Of a stretch of 64,000 bases of DNA, positions 22,069 to 32,675 are shown piece by piece; the stretch's first letter is position 1; the number at the start of each line of letters is the position of its first letter. The position numbers and the translations under genes were made by a program. Origin of the DNA: Hyaloraphidium curvatum (taxonomy: Eukaryota > Monoblepharomycota > Hyaloraphidiomycetes > Hyaloraphidiales > Hyaloraphidiaceae); NCBI GenBank assembly GCA_025558095.1, contig JAIVFI010000037.1, positions 62,001 through 126,000 on the forward strand. The letters are read 5' to 3'. Under the pieces are notes generated by a model. The model worked only from the letters and a program-made list of their open reading frames with translations. It was not told where the DNA came from and searched no databases.

Positions 22069-23091
22069 ATGGAGGGCCGAATCGACACGCACATCCACGT
22101 GATCCCGCCATCATACCGCGCGGCGCTCGATGTCGCGGGCGGGGACCCTTCGGGCTGGCCGACGCCGGAATGGACGCCCGAGAGCTGCCTCTCGTTCATG
22201 GACAGCGTCGGCATCCATTTCGCCGTGCTTTCGGTCACGTCACCCGGTCCTGCGATTCTGGGACCGACGGCCCTAGGGAGGAAGGTCGCCCGGGCTGCGA
22301 ACGAGGAGGTCGCCGGCTACGTGACGGGTCCCGGCAAAGGGCGCTTCGGGTTCTTTGCCTCCCTTCCCGATTGGAACGACGTCGAGGGCACGCTGGAGGA
22401 GATTGAATTCGTCTACACGCAGCAGAAGGTGGCCAACGGGCTCGTGATCATGACGTCCTACGGGGAACCTTTGCCCGGTGACCCGTCGTTCGCAGCTATC
22501 TGGGAGGCACTGGAGCGGAACAAAGCCCTCGTGTTTGTTCACCCGGGTACGACGGCGCCCTTGCTTCCTCCCGTCGCTGGATTCCTGCCCCGGCCGGTCC
22601 TGGATTACCCATTGGCGACGACCCGCTGCGCCGTCGACCTCATCCTGACGGGCACCATGTCCCGCTGCCCCTCGATCGACGTCATCCTCTCCCACGCCGG
22701 GGGCACCCTGCCCTTCATCGGGCCCCGCGCCCTGGGCGCCCCCGCGAGCCCGCTCATGGCGGACAAGTGCGGCGTCGACGCCGCCGGCGCCATCCGCGAC
22801 GCAAAGCGGCTCTACTACGACATTGCCCTCTCGACCAGCGTGCCGCAGCTCATGGCGCTGCTGACGAACCCGACCGTGGACCACGGCAGGATCCTGTTCG
22901 GCTCGGACTTTCCCTACGCCCCGACGCCCGTGATCAGGCAGGTCCTGCAGCAGTACAAGTCATTTGTCGGCGAGCAGGCGCTCGGCAAGGCGGTGGAACC
23001 GGCGAGGCTGGATGCAAACGGGTTGGCCCTGCTGGCCAGGCACAGACTGGAGCGGAGTGTGGTACCGAGCGTGGGAAAGGCGAAGCATTGA
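22069..23091 (+). CDS. metal-dependent amidohydrolase (ACMSD-like)
   Basis: Intronless, 340 aa. TIM-barrel amidohydrolase 2 family, which holds ACMSD, gamma-resorcylate decarboxylase and 6-methylsalicylate decarboxylase: zinc (or similar metal) enzymes that hydrolyse or non-oxidatively decarboxylate small acids. Motifs in order: IDTHIHVIPP (metal HxH at residues 8 and 10), GFFASLPDWNDVEGTLEEIE, NGLVIMTSYG, LVFVHPGTT (metal His), IDVILSHAGGTLPFI, and ILFGSDFPYAP with the catalytic Asp. Length is normal for the family. Substrate is unknown. It sits between the messy kinase-tail locus and the GH16 gene with no obvious functional link. Confidence 0.88.
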   Translation: MEGRIDTHIHVIPPSYRAALDVAGGDPSGWPTPEWTPESCLSFMDSVGIHFAVLSVTSPGPAILGPTALGRKVARAANEEVAGYVTGPGKGRFGFFASLPDWNDVEGTLEEIEFVYTQQKVANGLVIMTSYGEPLPGDPSFAAIWEALERNKALVFVHPGTTAPLLPPVAGFLPRPVLDYPLATTRCAVDLILTGTMSRCPSIDVILSHAGGTLPFIGPRALGAPASPLMADKCGVDAAGAIRDAKRLYYDIALSTSVPQLMALLTNPTVDHGRILFGSDFPYAPTPVIRQVLQQYKSFVGEQALGKAVEPARLDANGLALLARHRLERSVVPSVGKAKH

Positions 23092-23332
23092 GTTGCTCCC
23101 ATTTTCATCACTAGGTTATGTATTCAGAGAGGTCCTCGCATCCCATGTAGGGGAAGCTAATTGGCCTCCGTTCCAAAAGAATGTCGTCTGTCTTCGGGGC
23201 CTGCGGCGTGCGGCAGGGGCAATTTGCTGCGGCAGTCGAGTTCTGGAGGTTTTCGCGACCACATGTCCCAAAAGCGGGTGCCGCCGTCCTTCGTGTGGCG
23301 GAGTGCAAAAGTCCCCCGACCCCACCCGCACC

Positions 23333-24431
23333 ATGCGACGGCGCATCGCCCTCGCGGCCCTCGCGGCCGCGTGCATCGCGGCGGCCTCTTTCGGCCCCGC
23401 GCCCGCGGCGGCGCAGGGCGTCAAGGCGCTCGGGCGGTTCCCGCCGTCGGCCGGCGGCGGCCTCGCGCCCAACGCGCCCGCCGCGACGACCAAGAAGACG
23501 ACGCCGACGCGGCCGCTCGTCAAGGTGTCGGCGGAGCGCACCAACATGCCCTGCCGGAGCGGCACCTGGCCCATGTCGGCGCCGTACTTGGCTGTTTACG
23601 AGGACGAATACGACCCCGCAAAGACGGCCATGCTGGCCACGGTCAACCAGTTCGGCGCCAACGTGCGGCACGCACCCGGCGGCGCCGCGACCATGCACCT
23701 GCTCCGCAACGCCCCCGGCAAGGCCCCGCGTATCTTCCCGGGGCTCAAGACCAAGACGGGCGGCCCTGTATACATCGGCGGCGGCGCCGTGATCACCTCC
23801 TCCATGCTGCTGAGCCACGGCCGCGTGGGGACGTGGATCCGCGCCGGGCCCCGCGCGGGACCGGGGGTCATCTTTGCCTGGATCACGATGGCGGACAATG
23901 CCGTCTACGGGACGGGCGACGAGATCGACTTCGAGTCGGTGTTTGCCGGCAGTGCTTGCCTTCGTCGCCTGCTGACCCCGTTTCCGTTCCCGCAGATGGG
24001 TCATCGGCTCCGAGGGCCCCAACAAGGTCGAGTACGCCTACTACCTCGGCGGCATCCCGACGGACGCGCCCAACTTCTACAACTACGGCGGCGTCATCTC
24101 CAACCCCACCAAGAAGGACTTCCAGCGCAACTTCCACTACTACGAGATCGAGTGGACTGCGTCCTTCATCAGCTGGTACATCGACAAGATCAAGGTCAAG
24201 ACCGTGCGCAAGGCCGACCTCAAGTACGAGACGCTCAGGAACGGCACGCGGTATAAGCAGTTCCCGGTCAAGTTCCCCAACGTGCAGTGGGGCATCTGGG
24301 ACGCCGGGTCGAGCCCGCTCGAGGGGACGCGGACGTGGGGCGGCGGGCTGACCAACTGGGCCAGGCCGTACAACGACGCGGACGGGTACTCGATGACCAT
24401 CCTGAACTTTACCGTGACGTGCTACACGTAG
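23333..24431 (+). CDS. secreted GH16 glucanosyltransferase (Crh-like)
   Basis: Two exons, join(23333..23934, 23996..24431), 345 aa, 61-bp intron. A signal peptide is evident (RRRIALAALAAACIAAAS). The GH16 beta-jelly-roll active site DEIDFE supplies nucleophile E197, D199 and acid/base E201, and the intron interrupts the E201 codon. Downstream are the family-typical FHYYEIEWTASFISWYIDKI and the WGIWDAGSSPLEGTRTWGGG strand. The order and lengths fit fungal Crh/Utr2 enzymes that cross-link chitin to beta-glucan in the wall. There is no C-terminal GPI-like hydrophobic tail, so it is probably a soluble or wall-associated enzyme. It is a good indicator of a fungal host genome. Confidence 0.9.
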
Positions 24432-25509
24432 TGGGGCTGGGGGCGAAGGTCGGACGGCTATTTTTGTCCACGCTGTTGTAGGGCAAGTCATCTCTGTCTC
24501 TGGAAACAACCTAATACACTCCACGCAACACCACGGTGCGGATGGCGGAATGGAAGGACGGGGCGTGGAACGTGGCCGAGGCGGCGGTTACCCGCGGGGG
24601 CAACGGGGCGAGGGATGGCTGGGACGCGGGGGGAGTTGTTGGCTCGGACCGGGAGGGACAGGAGCGAGCGGTGCCGCGGCACGGCACGGAGGCTGTTCGC
24701 TGTCTGAATGCAATGTTTGTACTGCCGGCCGGTCCGACACGGAAAGCGTGGCGGTCGGGAAGACGAACGTCAACTGCTGGCGACTTGCCGCATCACCGGG
24801 CTTCTACAGGCCCCGATCCGCCCCAGGGCACCGCCGATCAACGCCGCGCGCGCAAACTCCTTCCCGACCGCCGGCACCGCCCGCCATGGCGGTGTTCCGC
24901 GCCGGCCATCGGCTCATTCCTTGCCCGCTCTTCCGGCCCGTCGGTCCGACAGGTCCCTTCCGACCGCCCGCCGAAACCTTGGGGAAGGGACCTGCTCGCC
25001 CGGCACCGCCAGCAGGACGCAGATTGCTGCTGACAGGGATCGCGTCAGCGCGCAATGGCACCCGGGCTGTGTCGGCAACCGGGGTGATCGGAAGCGCGCG
25101 GCGGGGCTGCAGGGCAGGGGGAAGGGTACTGGGGATTGAATGAATCCGTTTGCGGTGCCGATTTGTGCTCCGGAGGGCCGGAGGGCGCGGGAGAGGCGGT
25201 TGCTCGCACGGGCTGGTGGAGTGACGTGGGGCGGCGGGTCCTCGGGCCGCCGTGCCAATTTGCCGGTTACTCACCGGCGCCGTCCGCGCCGACCCCGGCC
25301 GCCCGGAACGCGCTGCGCGAGAACGGGGCAAGTTATCGCGCGCGTCTTTTGTGTCGTCGGCCGCGTTGTGGGCGTTCCGCCGGGGATGCCTGGGGTCGGG
25401 ACCGAGTGACGTTTGCAGCACCGCCAGCTGTGGCCCGCCATCCCGACCGGGCAGGCGGGCAATGACGAAAACCGGGTCATTAATTCGATTACCAGCGCGG
25501 GGTGACGGG
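24432..25509. other. intergenic, no gene recognised
   Basis: About 1.1 kb between the GH16 gene and the second kinase gene. Open frames on both strands are Arg/Gly/Pro-rich and without family resemblance. The kinase frame is open upstream of its chosen ATG, so part of this region may be leader or an extra N-terminus. Confidence 0.4.
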
Positions 25510-26675
25510 ATGCCCGACGGCGGCTCCGCGATGGCGCCGACGCCCCTGCGGCAGACGCCTCCGCCGTGCGCGCCCGACGCGCGCCCGCCGCCCGCGCGGC
25601 TCGGGCCGTGGCGGCTGACCGGCCGCGCGCTCGGCGCGGGCTCGTTCGGCACGGTGTTCGAGGCGGTCCACCGCCAGACCGGCCAGCGCGCCGCCGTCAA
25701 GCGCGCTCGCCTCGCGTCGCCCGAGGCAAAGGCCGAGCTGGACGCGCTGGCGGCGGTGGCCGGGCACCCCAACGTCGTCGCCCTCCTGGGAGCCTTCGAC
25801 GCCGGCGACCACACGTACATCGTGCTCGAGCACATCGACGGCACCGAGCTGTTCCACGCCGTCGCGCGCGCGGGCGGCAAGCTCCCCGAGCCCGCCGTGC
25901 GCGCCGTGCTGCGGCAGGTGCTCGCGGCCCTCGCGCACGTGCACTCCCGCGGATGGCTGCACCGCGACGTCAAGCTGGACAACATCATGGTGTCCGCCGA
26001 CGGCGGCGTGAAGCTGATCGACTTTGGCCTGGCGTGCCGGTACGGCCCCGGCACCGTGTTCCGCGAGGCCGTGGGCTCGGTGCGCTACGCCGCCCCCACG
26101 GTGCTCGAGTACATGGTCGCCGAGGTGCCCTATACCCCCGACGGTGAGCGCCGCGCCCTCGTTCCCATCCTGTATACGGCCCTGACCTCCCTCCGCCGTT
26201 GCTAGGAGGCTGGATCGACGTCTACGCCGCCGCCGTCTGCCTCTGGGGCGCCCTGCACGGCGTCTTCCCGCACCGCCCCTCGCTCCCCCGCCCCCTCTTC
26301 ATGGACATCCTGGCCGCGCACTCCTCCGGCCCCCTCCGCCTCCCGTCGCCGCCGGGTGCCACCGCCTCCCGCGAGGCATCTGCATGCTGCGCGGCGCTGA
26401 TGGACTGCCGCGCACGGCCGACGGCAGAGGAGGCGCTGGCCCACCCGTGGCTTTCCGGCATCCACCCGGGGAGGACTTCGGACTCGAGTTCGGGCTCGGA
26501 CGGGCGGACGGAAGCCAGGGACAAGCCCCTCCCCGCGCTCCCCCGCGCCGGAACGCCGCTGCGGGGGTGGTTCCGCCGCAAGCGCGAGGACGGGCGGGGG
26601 AGCCAGTCCCCGAGCCCGTCTCCCGGACCGGGGCAGGGGACGCTGGGTAGGGCGGGGGTGGCTGCGGCGTCGTGA
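25510..26675 (+). CDS. atypical protein kinase, paralog of the 17.8-kb kinase
   Basis: Two exons, join(25510..26143, 26206..26675), 367 aa. An in-frame ATG at 25462 would add 16 residues. Kinase motifs: GRALGAGSFGTVFEAV, AAVK lysine, HRDVKLDN and DFGLA. As in the kinase at 17.8 kb, APE is replaced by APT (GSVRYAAPTVLEY). The DxWSxG motif has become DVYAAAV, and the helix ends MDCRARPTAEEALAHPWL. The 62-bp intron falls just before GGWIDVYAAA, a position where the 17.8-kb paralog has none. The C-tail is Ser/Pro/Arg-rich. The two genes share order of motifs and tail style, so a local duplication is likely. Confidence 0.85.
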
Positions 26676-27655
26676 TGGACGGAGGGGGGCTGGGGATGCA
26701 CGGAACGTAATGCCAGGCGGAAGGTGTCGGGGTGCGGGGGGCCTTTGGATGGGGCGGCGATGGGATGGTATACCTGCTTTATCACGCTGTGGTGCACTAG
26801 ATGGGATGTTCAGATTTCGTCTTCCACGCAGGTGCCAGCCCTCTGCGGGGCACCAACGATCGTCCGGGGCGGTCCCGTGACCCCAAGGCCCTCGCGGCGG
26901 CCATGAACGCCCCCGATCTGCTCGGCGGGCATGCACGCGATGATGTCTCCGGCCCGCGAGGAAACAAGTGGACGCTTGCGGGGGTTTTGTCTCGACCGCA
27001 ACCGGGGACGCGCGCGTGGGGACGGTTTCTCGGGGCCGCCGAGGTGTCCGCGGGCCCCGGACCCCGCAGCCCGATTCTATGTGGTCTCTGCTGCACTGGA
27101 AAGCTTCTGACTGCTGTGCAGATAAGCTTCTACAGCTCGGCATCAGTCAGTATGTGCGCGCGGTCTAGCCAGCAATTGACGAAGTGCGGCTTTGCGGAAA
27201 GGTTCTGATCTCTGGATCGATACTTTCGGCATTTATTGCGCTGGCTGGACTTGCTGTTCGGTCGGCCAGTGGAGACCGTCGATCACGAGGAGGAGTCAGT
27301 CAAGGAGTCCGTCAGTCACGGGAAGTCCGTCAGTCAGTCACGTTCAGGCACGCATCCCTGCCAGGCCGATAGCGCCCTTGCGCTGCGTCCCCCCTGGGCC
27401 AGGTGGGCCTGCGATGGAGTACGCGCAGAAGCGGCGGCGCTGACGCGCGGGCGGCGGCCGCCGCCCGTCAGTCACCGAGACGTCGTCTGGCCCAGTTTAC
27501 TCACCGCGGTCCCGAGAGCCTTTGGCCAGCCCGTCTCGTCCCACGGTGCGTCGGCATTGATTCCGTCGCTCGGGAGTTTCCCGCGCGGCCCGGATCTGCA
27601 CCGGGCTGCCGACCGTTTTGGGGGCACGGGGTGCTGACGCCACCGCCACCCTCAG
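26676..27655. other. intergenic with GTCAGT-type short repeats
   Basis: 980 bp between the kinase and the EGF-like gene. Around 27295-27350 the motif GTCAGTCA or TCCGTCAGTCA recurs several times, an imperfect short direct repeat. No coding sequence recognised. Confidence 0.4.
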
Positions 27656-28402
27656 ATGCTCCCCCGCTTCGTGCTCCTCGCCGTTGCCGTCCTGGCCTTC
27701 GCTTCCGGCACCGTGGCCCAGAACACCTGCGGCCCACTGCAAACGGAGTGCGACGACAACGCCCACTGCGAGTACCACTACGGCAGCGCGTACTGCTCCT
27801 GCAACTCGGGCTACGAAGGCACTGGCAGGCCCGGCGAGTGCACCGAGATCTACGACCGGCCGCTGTACGCGCTCTGCCGCTCGGGTGCCCAGTGCTGCGG
27901 CAGCCCGTTCACCACCGCCCCCGCCTCGACCCTGCGCGATTGCGAGATCCGGTGCGACTACGACGGCCGGTGCTCGCACCTCGCCTTCCGGGCCGGCACC
28001 GGCGACTGCTTCCTCTACAGCGCCTGCACGGGCTACAAGACCGGCGGGTCGTGGCAGCTGAGCACGCGGGACGCGGATTACTGCCCCTCCCGCTCGGGAT
28101 GCAAGATCGACCTCCGCATCGCCGTCACCCATGCGCCCGTGCGCAGGGGCCAGCATGTCGTCCTCCGTGCGACCGTCACGCGCTCGGACAATGGCCGGGC
28201 TGTCAAGGACGTCAGGATCAACTTCACGGTGCTCGGCAGGTACGGCGCGGGGAGCTCGGTCACCAACCACCAGGGCGTGGCGACGTACAGGTACAAGTAC
28301 CCGCAGAACTACCCGAAGGGGAGGCAGAGGTACACGGCCAGCCACCCTGGTTCATCGGGCACCAACGCGGTGCACGCGGATGGGACCCTGAACGTCAGCT
28401 GA
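27656..28402 (+). CDS. secreted EGF/PAN-like cysteine-rich protein
   Basis: Intronless, 248 aa. Signal peptide (MLPRFVLLAVAVLAFASGTVAQ). An EGF-like module follows at residues ~25-62, with six Cys spaced C-x6-C-x5-C-x7-C-x1-C-x12-C (CGPLQTEC...AYCSCNSGYEG). Next is a second Cys-rich module of ~75 residues (LRDCEIRCDYDGRCSHLAFR..GDCFLYSAC), which looks like a PAN/apple domain. The final ~85 residues (DLRIAVTHAPVRRGQHVVLRATV..TYRYKYPQ) resemble an Ig-like/Big-type beta sandwich. No membrane segment follows, so the protein should be secreted. An adhesive role is inference from architecture. Confidence 0.75.
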   Translation: MLPRFVLLAVAVLAFASGTVAQNTCGPLQTECDDNAHCEYHYGSAYCSCNSGYEGTGRPGECTEIYDRPLYALCRSGAQCCGSPFTTAPASTLRDCEIRCDYDGRCSHLAFRAGTGDCFLYSACTGYKTGGSWQLSTRDADYCPSRSGCKIDLRIAVTHAPVRRGQHVVLRATVTRSDNGRAVKDVRINFTVLGRYGAGSSVTNHQGVATYRYKYPQNYPKGRQRYTASHPGSSGTNAVHADGTLNVS

Positions 28403-28509
28403 GGAGGCGCGGACGATGATTTGGCATTTGGGCAACTCTGGACATGGAACCAGGCATGCATCGTCTCCGGCAGCCCTCATTGTATCGAGAATTTAGAGAG
28501 GGGGGGGCA

Positions 28510-28938
28510 ATGGAGGGCGTCTCCGTCCCGTACGCCGTTTTCGACGCCTCGGAGAAAACGTGGCGGCCATTCCGTACGGAGCTCGAAGCGCCGGGCGCCG
28601 CGATCCGCGACGCAGTGGCGCGGGAGCGCCCCGGAGAGGCACTCGGCGACCCGCTGGACCGATTCCTCGCCGATTGCAACGCGCTGCTCGACGAGACGTG
28701 CGCAGGCTGCGGCGGCCCTGGCGGTGACTCGGCGAACAGCATCGGCCTGGCAGCGGTGGCCGAGGGCGAGGCGACGGCGGCGAAGTTTTCGCCTACCTGC
28801 ACTTCCGGGCCTACTACTGCGGCGAGAAGCCCTTCTGCGAGGCCGTGGCGACCAGCACGGCCAAGGATGAACTGGCGGCGTTCTTTGACGGCTCGGGAAA
28901 GGGGCATTCGAAGCAGAAGACCGTGGTCCGCGTGCAAA
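28510..28938 (+). pseudogene. truncated copy of the MYND-family gene at 31.65 kb
   Basis: Starts MEGVSVPYAVFDASEKTW and is nearly identical at DNA level to the start of the gene at 31653 (differences every 20-30 bases). After ~92 codons it has two extra T residues (TTTT at 28786-28789 where the other copy has TT). This shifts the frame, so that the following homologous DNA (the counterpart of YLHFRAYYCGEKPFCEA) is read out of frame. DNA homology continues to about 28938 and then stops abruptly. No MYND finger is present in this copy. It lies just 5' of the receptor-like kinase, while the longer copy lies just 3' of it. Confidence 0.8.
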
Positions 28939-29052
28939 AATGATGTGCCCCCGGCTGCGGTTCCAGAAGGGGCCGAACTGTGACCGCGAGACACACGGCG
29001 CAGCGCCACCGATCCCCCACAACCTAAACAGCGTACAGTGCCGGGACCGGAG

Positions 29053-31550
29053 ATGCCACGGCTTTCCGCATCCTCCTCGGTCCGCAGGCCTGGCGCTGCC
29101 GGGACGCGCCGGATGGCGGCGCTCTGCTGCCTGGCTGTCCTCACCGCCATCCCCCTCGCCGCCGGCGAGCAAGCGGCGCAGGTCTCCGCCGGCGGCGGCT
29201 TCTCGCTCGCGCTGCTGCGCAACGGCACCGTCCGCGCGTGGGGCTCCAACTCCGTCGGGCAGACGGCGGTGCCCTCCGGCCTCGGGGACGCGGTCGCCGT
29301 GGCGGCGGGCAGCTCGCACTCGCTTGCCCTGCTGCGGGACGGCACCGTGCGGAGCTGGGGATCGCTGACCGACGTGCCCGCCGGGCTCGCGGGCGCGGTG
29401 CAGGTGTCCGCGGGCTTCGGGGCGTCGTACGCGCTGCTCGCCGACGGCAGCGTGCGCGGCTGGGGCCCCGAGATGCGCGCATCGTTGGATGCGCTGGCCC
29501 CGGCCAAGCAGATCTCCGCGGGCGACTTCCATGTGCTATCCGTGCGCACCGACGGCTCGATCGCGGGGGCCGGCGCGGACGACTACGGGCAGGCCACCCC
29601 GCCGGCCGGCCTGGGGCGCGCGGTGCAGGTCGCCGCGGGGAACGACTACAGCCTCGCGCTGCTGGCCAGCGGCTCCGTCGTGGCCTGGGGCAGGCAGATC
29701 GACGGGCGCACCTCGGTCCCGCCCGGGCTGGAGGGCGTGGTGCAGGTCGCGGCGGGGAGGTACCACGGCCTCGCGCTGCTCTCCAACGGGACATGCGTGT
29801 CCTGGGGCGACGCGAGGAACGCACCTCCGCCGCAGAGGTTCGCGCAGGTGTCGGCTTCGATCGGGCAGTCCCTGGGCCTGCGCCTCGACGGAGGCGTCGA
29901 AGCCTGGGGGCCGGACGCGTTCGCGGTGCCGGCGGACGTCGCCACCCCGGCTCCGTCGCCCCCAGCGCCTCCGCCGGCTTCTACCGAAGGCAGCTCGGCC
30001 CCGATCGGCGCGATCGTGGGGGGTGTCGTCGGGGGACTGGCTGCCGTCGCGGGCGTCGCCGGGGCCGTCGTCTACGCGCGCAAAAGGTCGCAGAAACCGG
30101 TTCCTGCACCGGAAAAGGGGGATGCATCGGCAATCGGAGGGGACAAAGGAGCCGGGACTCATGCCAAGGACGACAGCGGCCATCCCGGCGACTTGACTTG
30201 GGGAATCCCGCCCTCCAATGGGGATTCCGCGGCGGCATATGACTCCTACAGGAGCGCCTATCCAGCATCCGACCAGACCTCCCCTCCCCAATTCCAACCC
30301 GCCTTGCCGAAACAAGCAGCGCCGGCTGCGAGAGCGTGGGAGGCTCCGATCGACGCGATCTCGGGCGCTCGTCCTTCCTTTGCCCCCGCCTCATCCAACG
30401 CGGGGTCCAGCACCGCCTTCGGATCTTCCCCGGGGTCGCTGCAAAGCGGACTTGGCGCCGAAACCTTGGCTGTGCCCACGATCGCGAGCAATGGCGGCGG
30501 GCGGTCACCGGCTGTGGCTGCATCATCCACGCCCGCAGTCAGCACTGAACAGCAATCCATCCCATCGGTGCCGGTCGTCACCGAGGTCGCACGGCTCGGA
30601 TCAGACGGCGCGCCCGCGGCGGATGCGCCCCACGCGCAGCAGCAGAGCAAGCTCCTCGTGCCCGCCTCGGACATTGAGATCGACCACTCCAAATCCCTCG
30701 GGCAGGGCACCTTCGGCGCCGTCTACCAGGGCCGGCTCAGGGGCAGCGTCCGCGTGGCGGTCAAGACGCTGAAGGACACGGACGCGGCTGCGGCCGCGGC
30801 GTTCGCCAGGGAGGTGCGCAACTGGGAGGGCCTGGTGCAGCGCAACGGTGGGTCGGTCGCTCGGCTTCGCATCCATCCCGGTGCTGACGGCAGCGCAGTG
30901 ATGCCGCTTATGGCGTACTGCCTCGATCCTCCGATGATGGTCTGCGAGATCGCCGACGGCGGCAACATGCGGCAGTACCTCGGGCGCGCCGGATGGGACC
31001 AGGGCCTGGGCCGCAAGCTCCTGTCCGAGGTGGCCGCGGGCATGACCTACCTGCACTCGGCGCACGTGCTCCACGGGGACCTCAAGTCCGTCAACGTGCT
31101 CGTGGACGGGGGCCGGGCGCTCATCACGGATTTCGGGCTCTCGCGCGTGCGCGCGGACAACGCGGCGAGCGCGACGGTCGGGGGACTGTTCGGCACCCCG
31201 GGGTTCATCGCGCCGGAGCTGATGAACGGAAAGTCGCTGCGGGCCCCCGCGGACGTCTATGCGTTCGGGATGGTCTGCTACGAGGTCGTGAGCAAGGGCC
31301 TGTACCCGTTTCACAACGTCACCAACATCATGGCGCTGATGTACCAGGTGGGTTGTCTCCTCTGCTCTGGTCCGACAGGATGCAATGATGACTGATCCTC
31401 ATGCAGGTTGGCGTGGAGAACAAGAGGCCCGAGAGGCCGGCGGGCGTCCCCGAAGCCATGTGGGCCTTGATGCAAGCGTGCTGGCAGCCGTCGCCCGAAG
31501 AACGACCCAAGATGGAGGCGGTGCGAGACACCCTCGAGGACATGGTCTGA
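29053..31550 (+). CDS. receptor-like kinase: RCC1-type ectodomain, TM, TKL kinase
   Basis: Three exons, join(29053..30847, 30899..31347, 31407..31550), 795 aa. An ATG at 29113 would start directly at the signal peptide (MAALCCLAVLTAIPLAAG). The ectodomain has about seven RCC1/BLIP-II-type repeats of the form QVxAGxxxSLALLxxGTVxxWG. A Pro-rich stalk follows, then one membrane helix (IGAIVGGVVGGLAAVAGVAG) with a stop-transfer ARKRS. A ~190-residue low-complexity linker leads to a tyrosine-kinase-like domain: LGQGTFGAVYQG, VAVKTLK, HGDLKSVNVLV (Arg of HRD is Gly), DFGLSRV, APELMNG and PEERPKM. The first intron is 51 bp, in frame and without a stop. This is plant-like receptor-kinase architecture and unusual for a fungus. 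The ligand is unknown. Confidence 0.88.
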
Positions 31551-31652
31551 GCAACGATTTATCTGTCTCTTCGCATACACTTATTACGTGGTTCCGCGGC
31601 TCTGATCCGAGCCCGCGAGTGACGACGTGCACCAACAAATATCGCCGACGCA

Positions 31653-32675
31653 ATGGAGGGCGTCTCGGTCCTGTACGCTGTGTTCGACGCCTCGGGTAAA
31701 ACGTGGCGGCCATTTCGTACGGAGCTCGAAGCGCCGGGCGCCGCGATCCGCGACGCAGTGGCGCGGGAGCGCCCCCGAGAGGCACTCGGCGACCCGCTGG
31801 ACCGATTCCTCGCCGATTGCAACGCGCTGCTCGACGGGACGTGCGCAGGCTGCGGCGGCCCCGGCGGTGACTCGGCGAACAGCATCGGCCTGGCAGCGGT
31901 GGCCGAGGGCGAGGCGACGGCGGCGAAGTTCGCCTACCTGCACTTCCGGGCCTACTACTGCGGCGAGAAGCCCTTCTGCGAGGCCGTGGCGACCCGCACG
32001 GCCAAAGATGAACTCGCGGCGCTCTTTGACGGCTCGGGAAAGGGGCATTCGAAGCAGAAGACCGAGGTCCGTGTGCGGGTGCAGATGCTGGGCCCCCGGA
32101 TGCCCGGGGACGAACACTACCGCATCTTGACCGCGTTCAAGGGCACCGCATTAGTCCCTGTGGATGTGGTGGGAGGCGGGACCCCGACCTCGGCGCCGGC
32201 GCTCAACAGGGCGCGGCAGTGGTGGGCGCCGAAGCCAATAAGTTTTCGGACGAGGCCTTCCGGCGCCGCAGCAACTGGCAGTGCTGCGCTTGCGGACGCG
32301 ATGGGGCGACCACGTATCAGTCGACCATGGGCCTGACGGAGGCGGTGGATGACGAGGGGAAAAGATCCATTTTCGTCGACGCAATGCCGGCTTGCGGCGA
32401 GTTGCCGCACCCCTGCGCGATCGAGATCGAAACCTTTCTCCGGGACGTGACCTCCATCACGAGGGGGCGGACGACGAAGCACCTGGGCGTGGAATGCGCC
32501 TTTTGCTACACGGTTGCGGCGGACAAAACAGACGTTCAAACGGTGCGCGAGGTGCCGGAAGGCCCCGTACTGCAGTACGGTGTGCCAGCGCCAGGACTGG
32601 CCCCGGCACAAGCTCGTTTGCAAGGAGCGATCCGACTCGCCGGCCGAGTCGGCCCTTCCTGGCGGAGCCTCTTAG
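31653..32675 (+). pseudogene. MYND-family gene with one-base frameshift
   Basis: Starts MEGVSVLYAVFDASGKTW. The frame runs to VPVDV at about 32171. A short 41-bp GT-AG gap (GTGGGAGGCG to CAACAG) would restore the frame into AVVGAEANKFSDEAF..NWQCCACG and on to HLGVECAFC. The MYND finger starts there, but its second half (KRCARCRKAPYC, then QRQDWPRHKLVC) lies in the next frame, with the stop at 32675. Dropping one A from the AAAA run at 32525-32528 would join the halves, so this is either a real disabling insertion or a base-calling error. The N-terminal ~145 codons are duplicated at 28510. A full-length product would be about 325 residues. Confidence 0.7.

Noticed and set aside
22273-22884. 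203-codon minus-strand frame antisense to the amidohydrolase
   Set aside because: Shadow frame; the plus strand carries all catalytic motifs.
31653-32336. Reading the MYND-family gene as an intact 227-residue protein
   Set aside because: The frame ends in Arg/Pro-rich sequence after about residue 175, while recognisable family sequence continues in another frame, so the intact short protein is unlikely.
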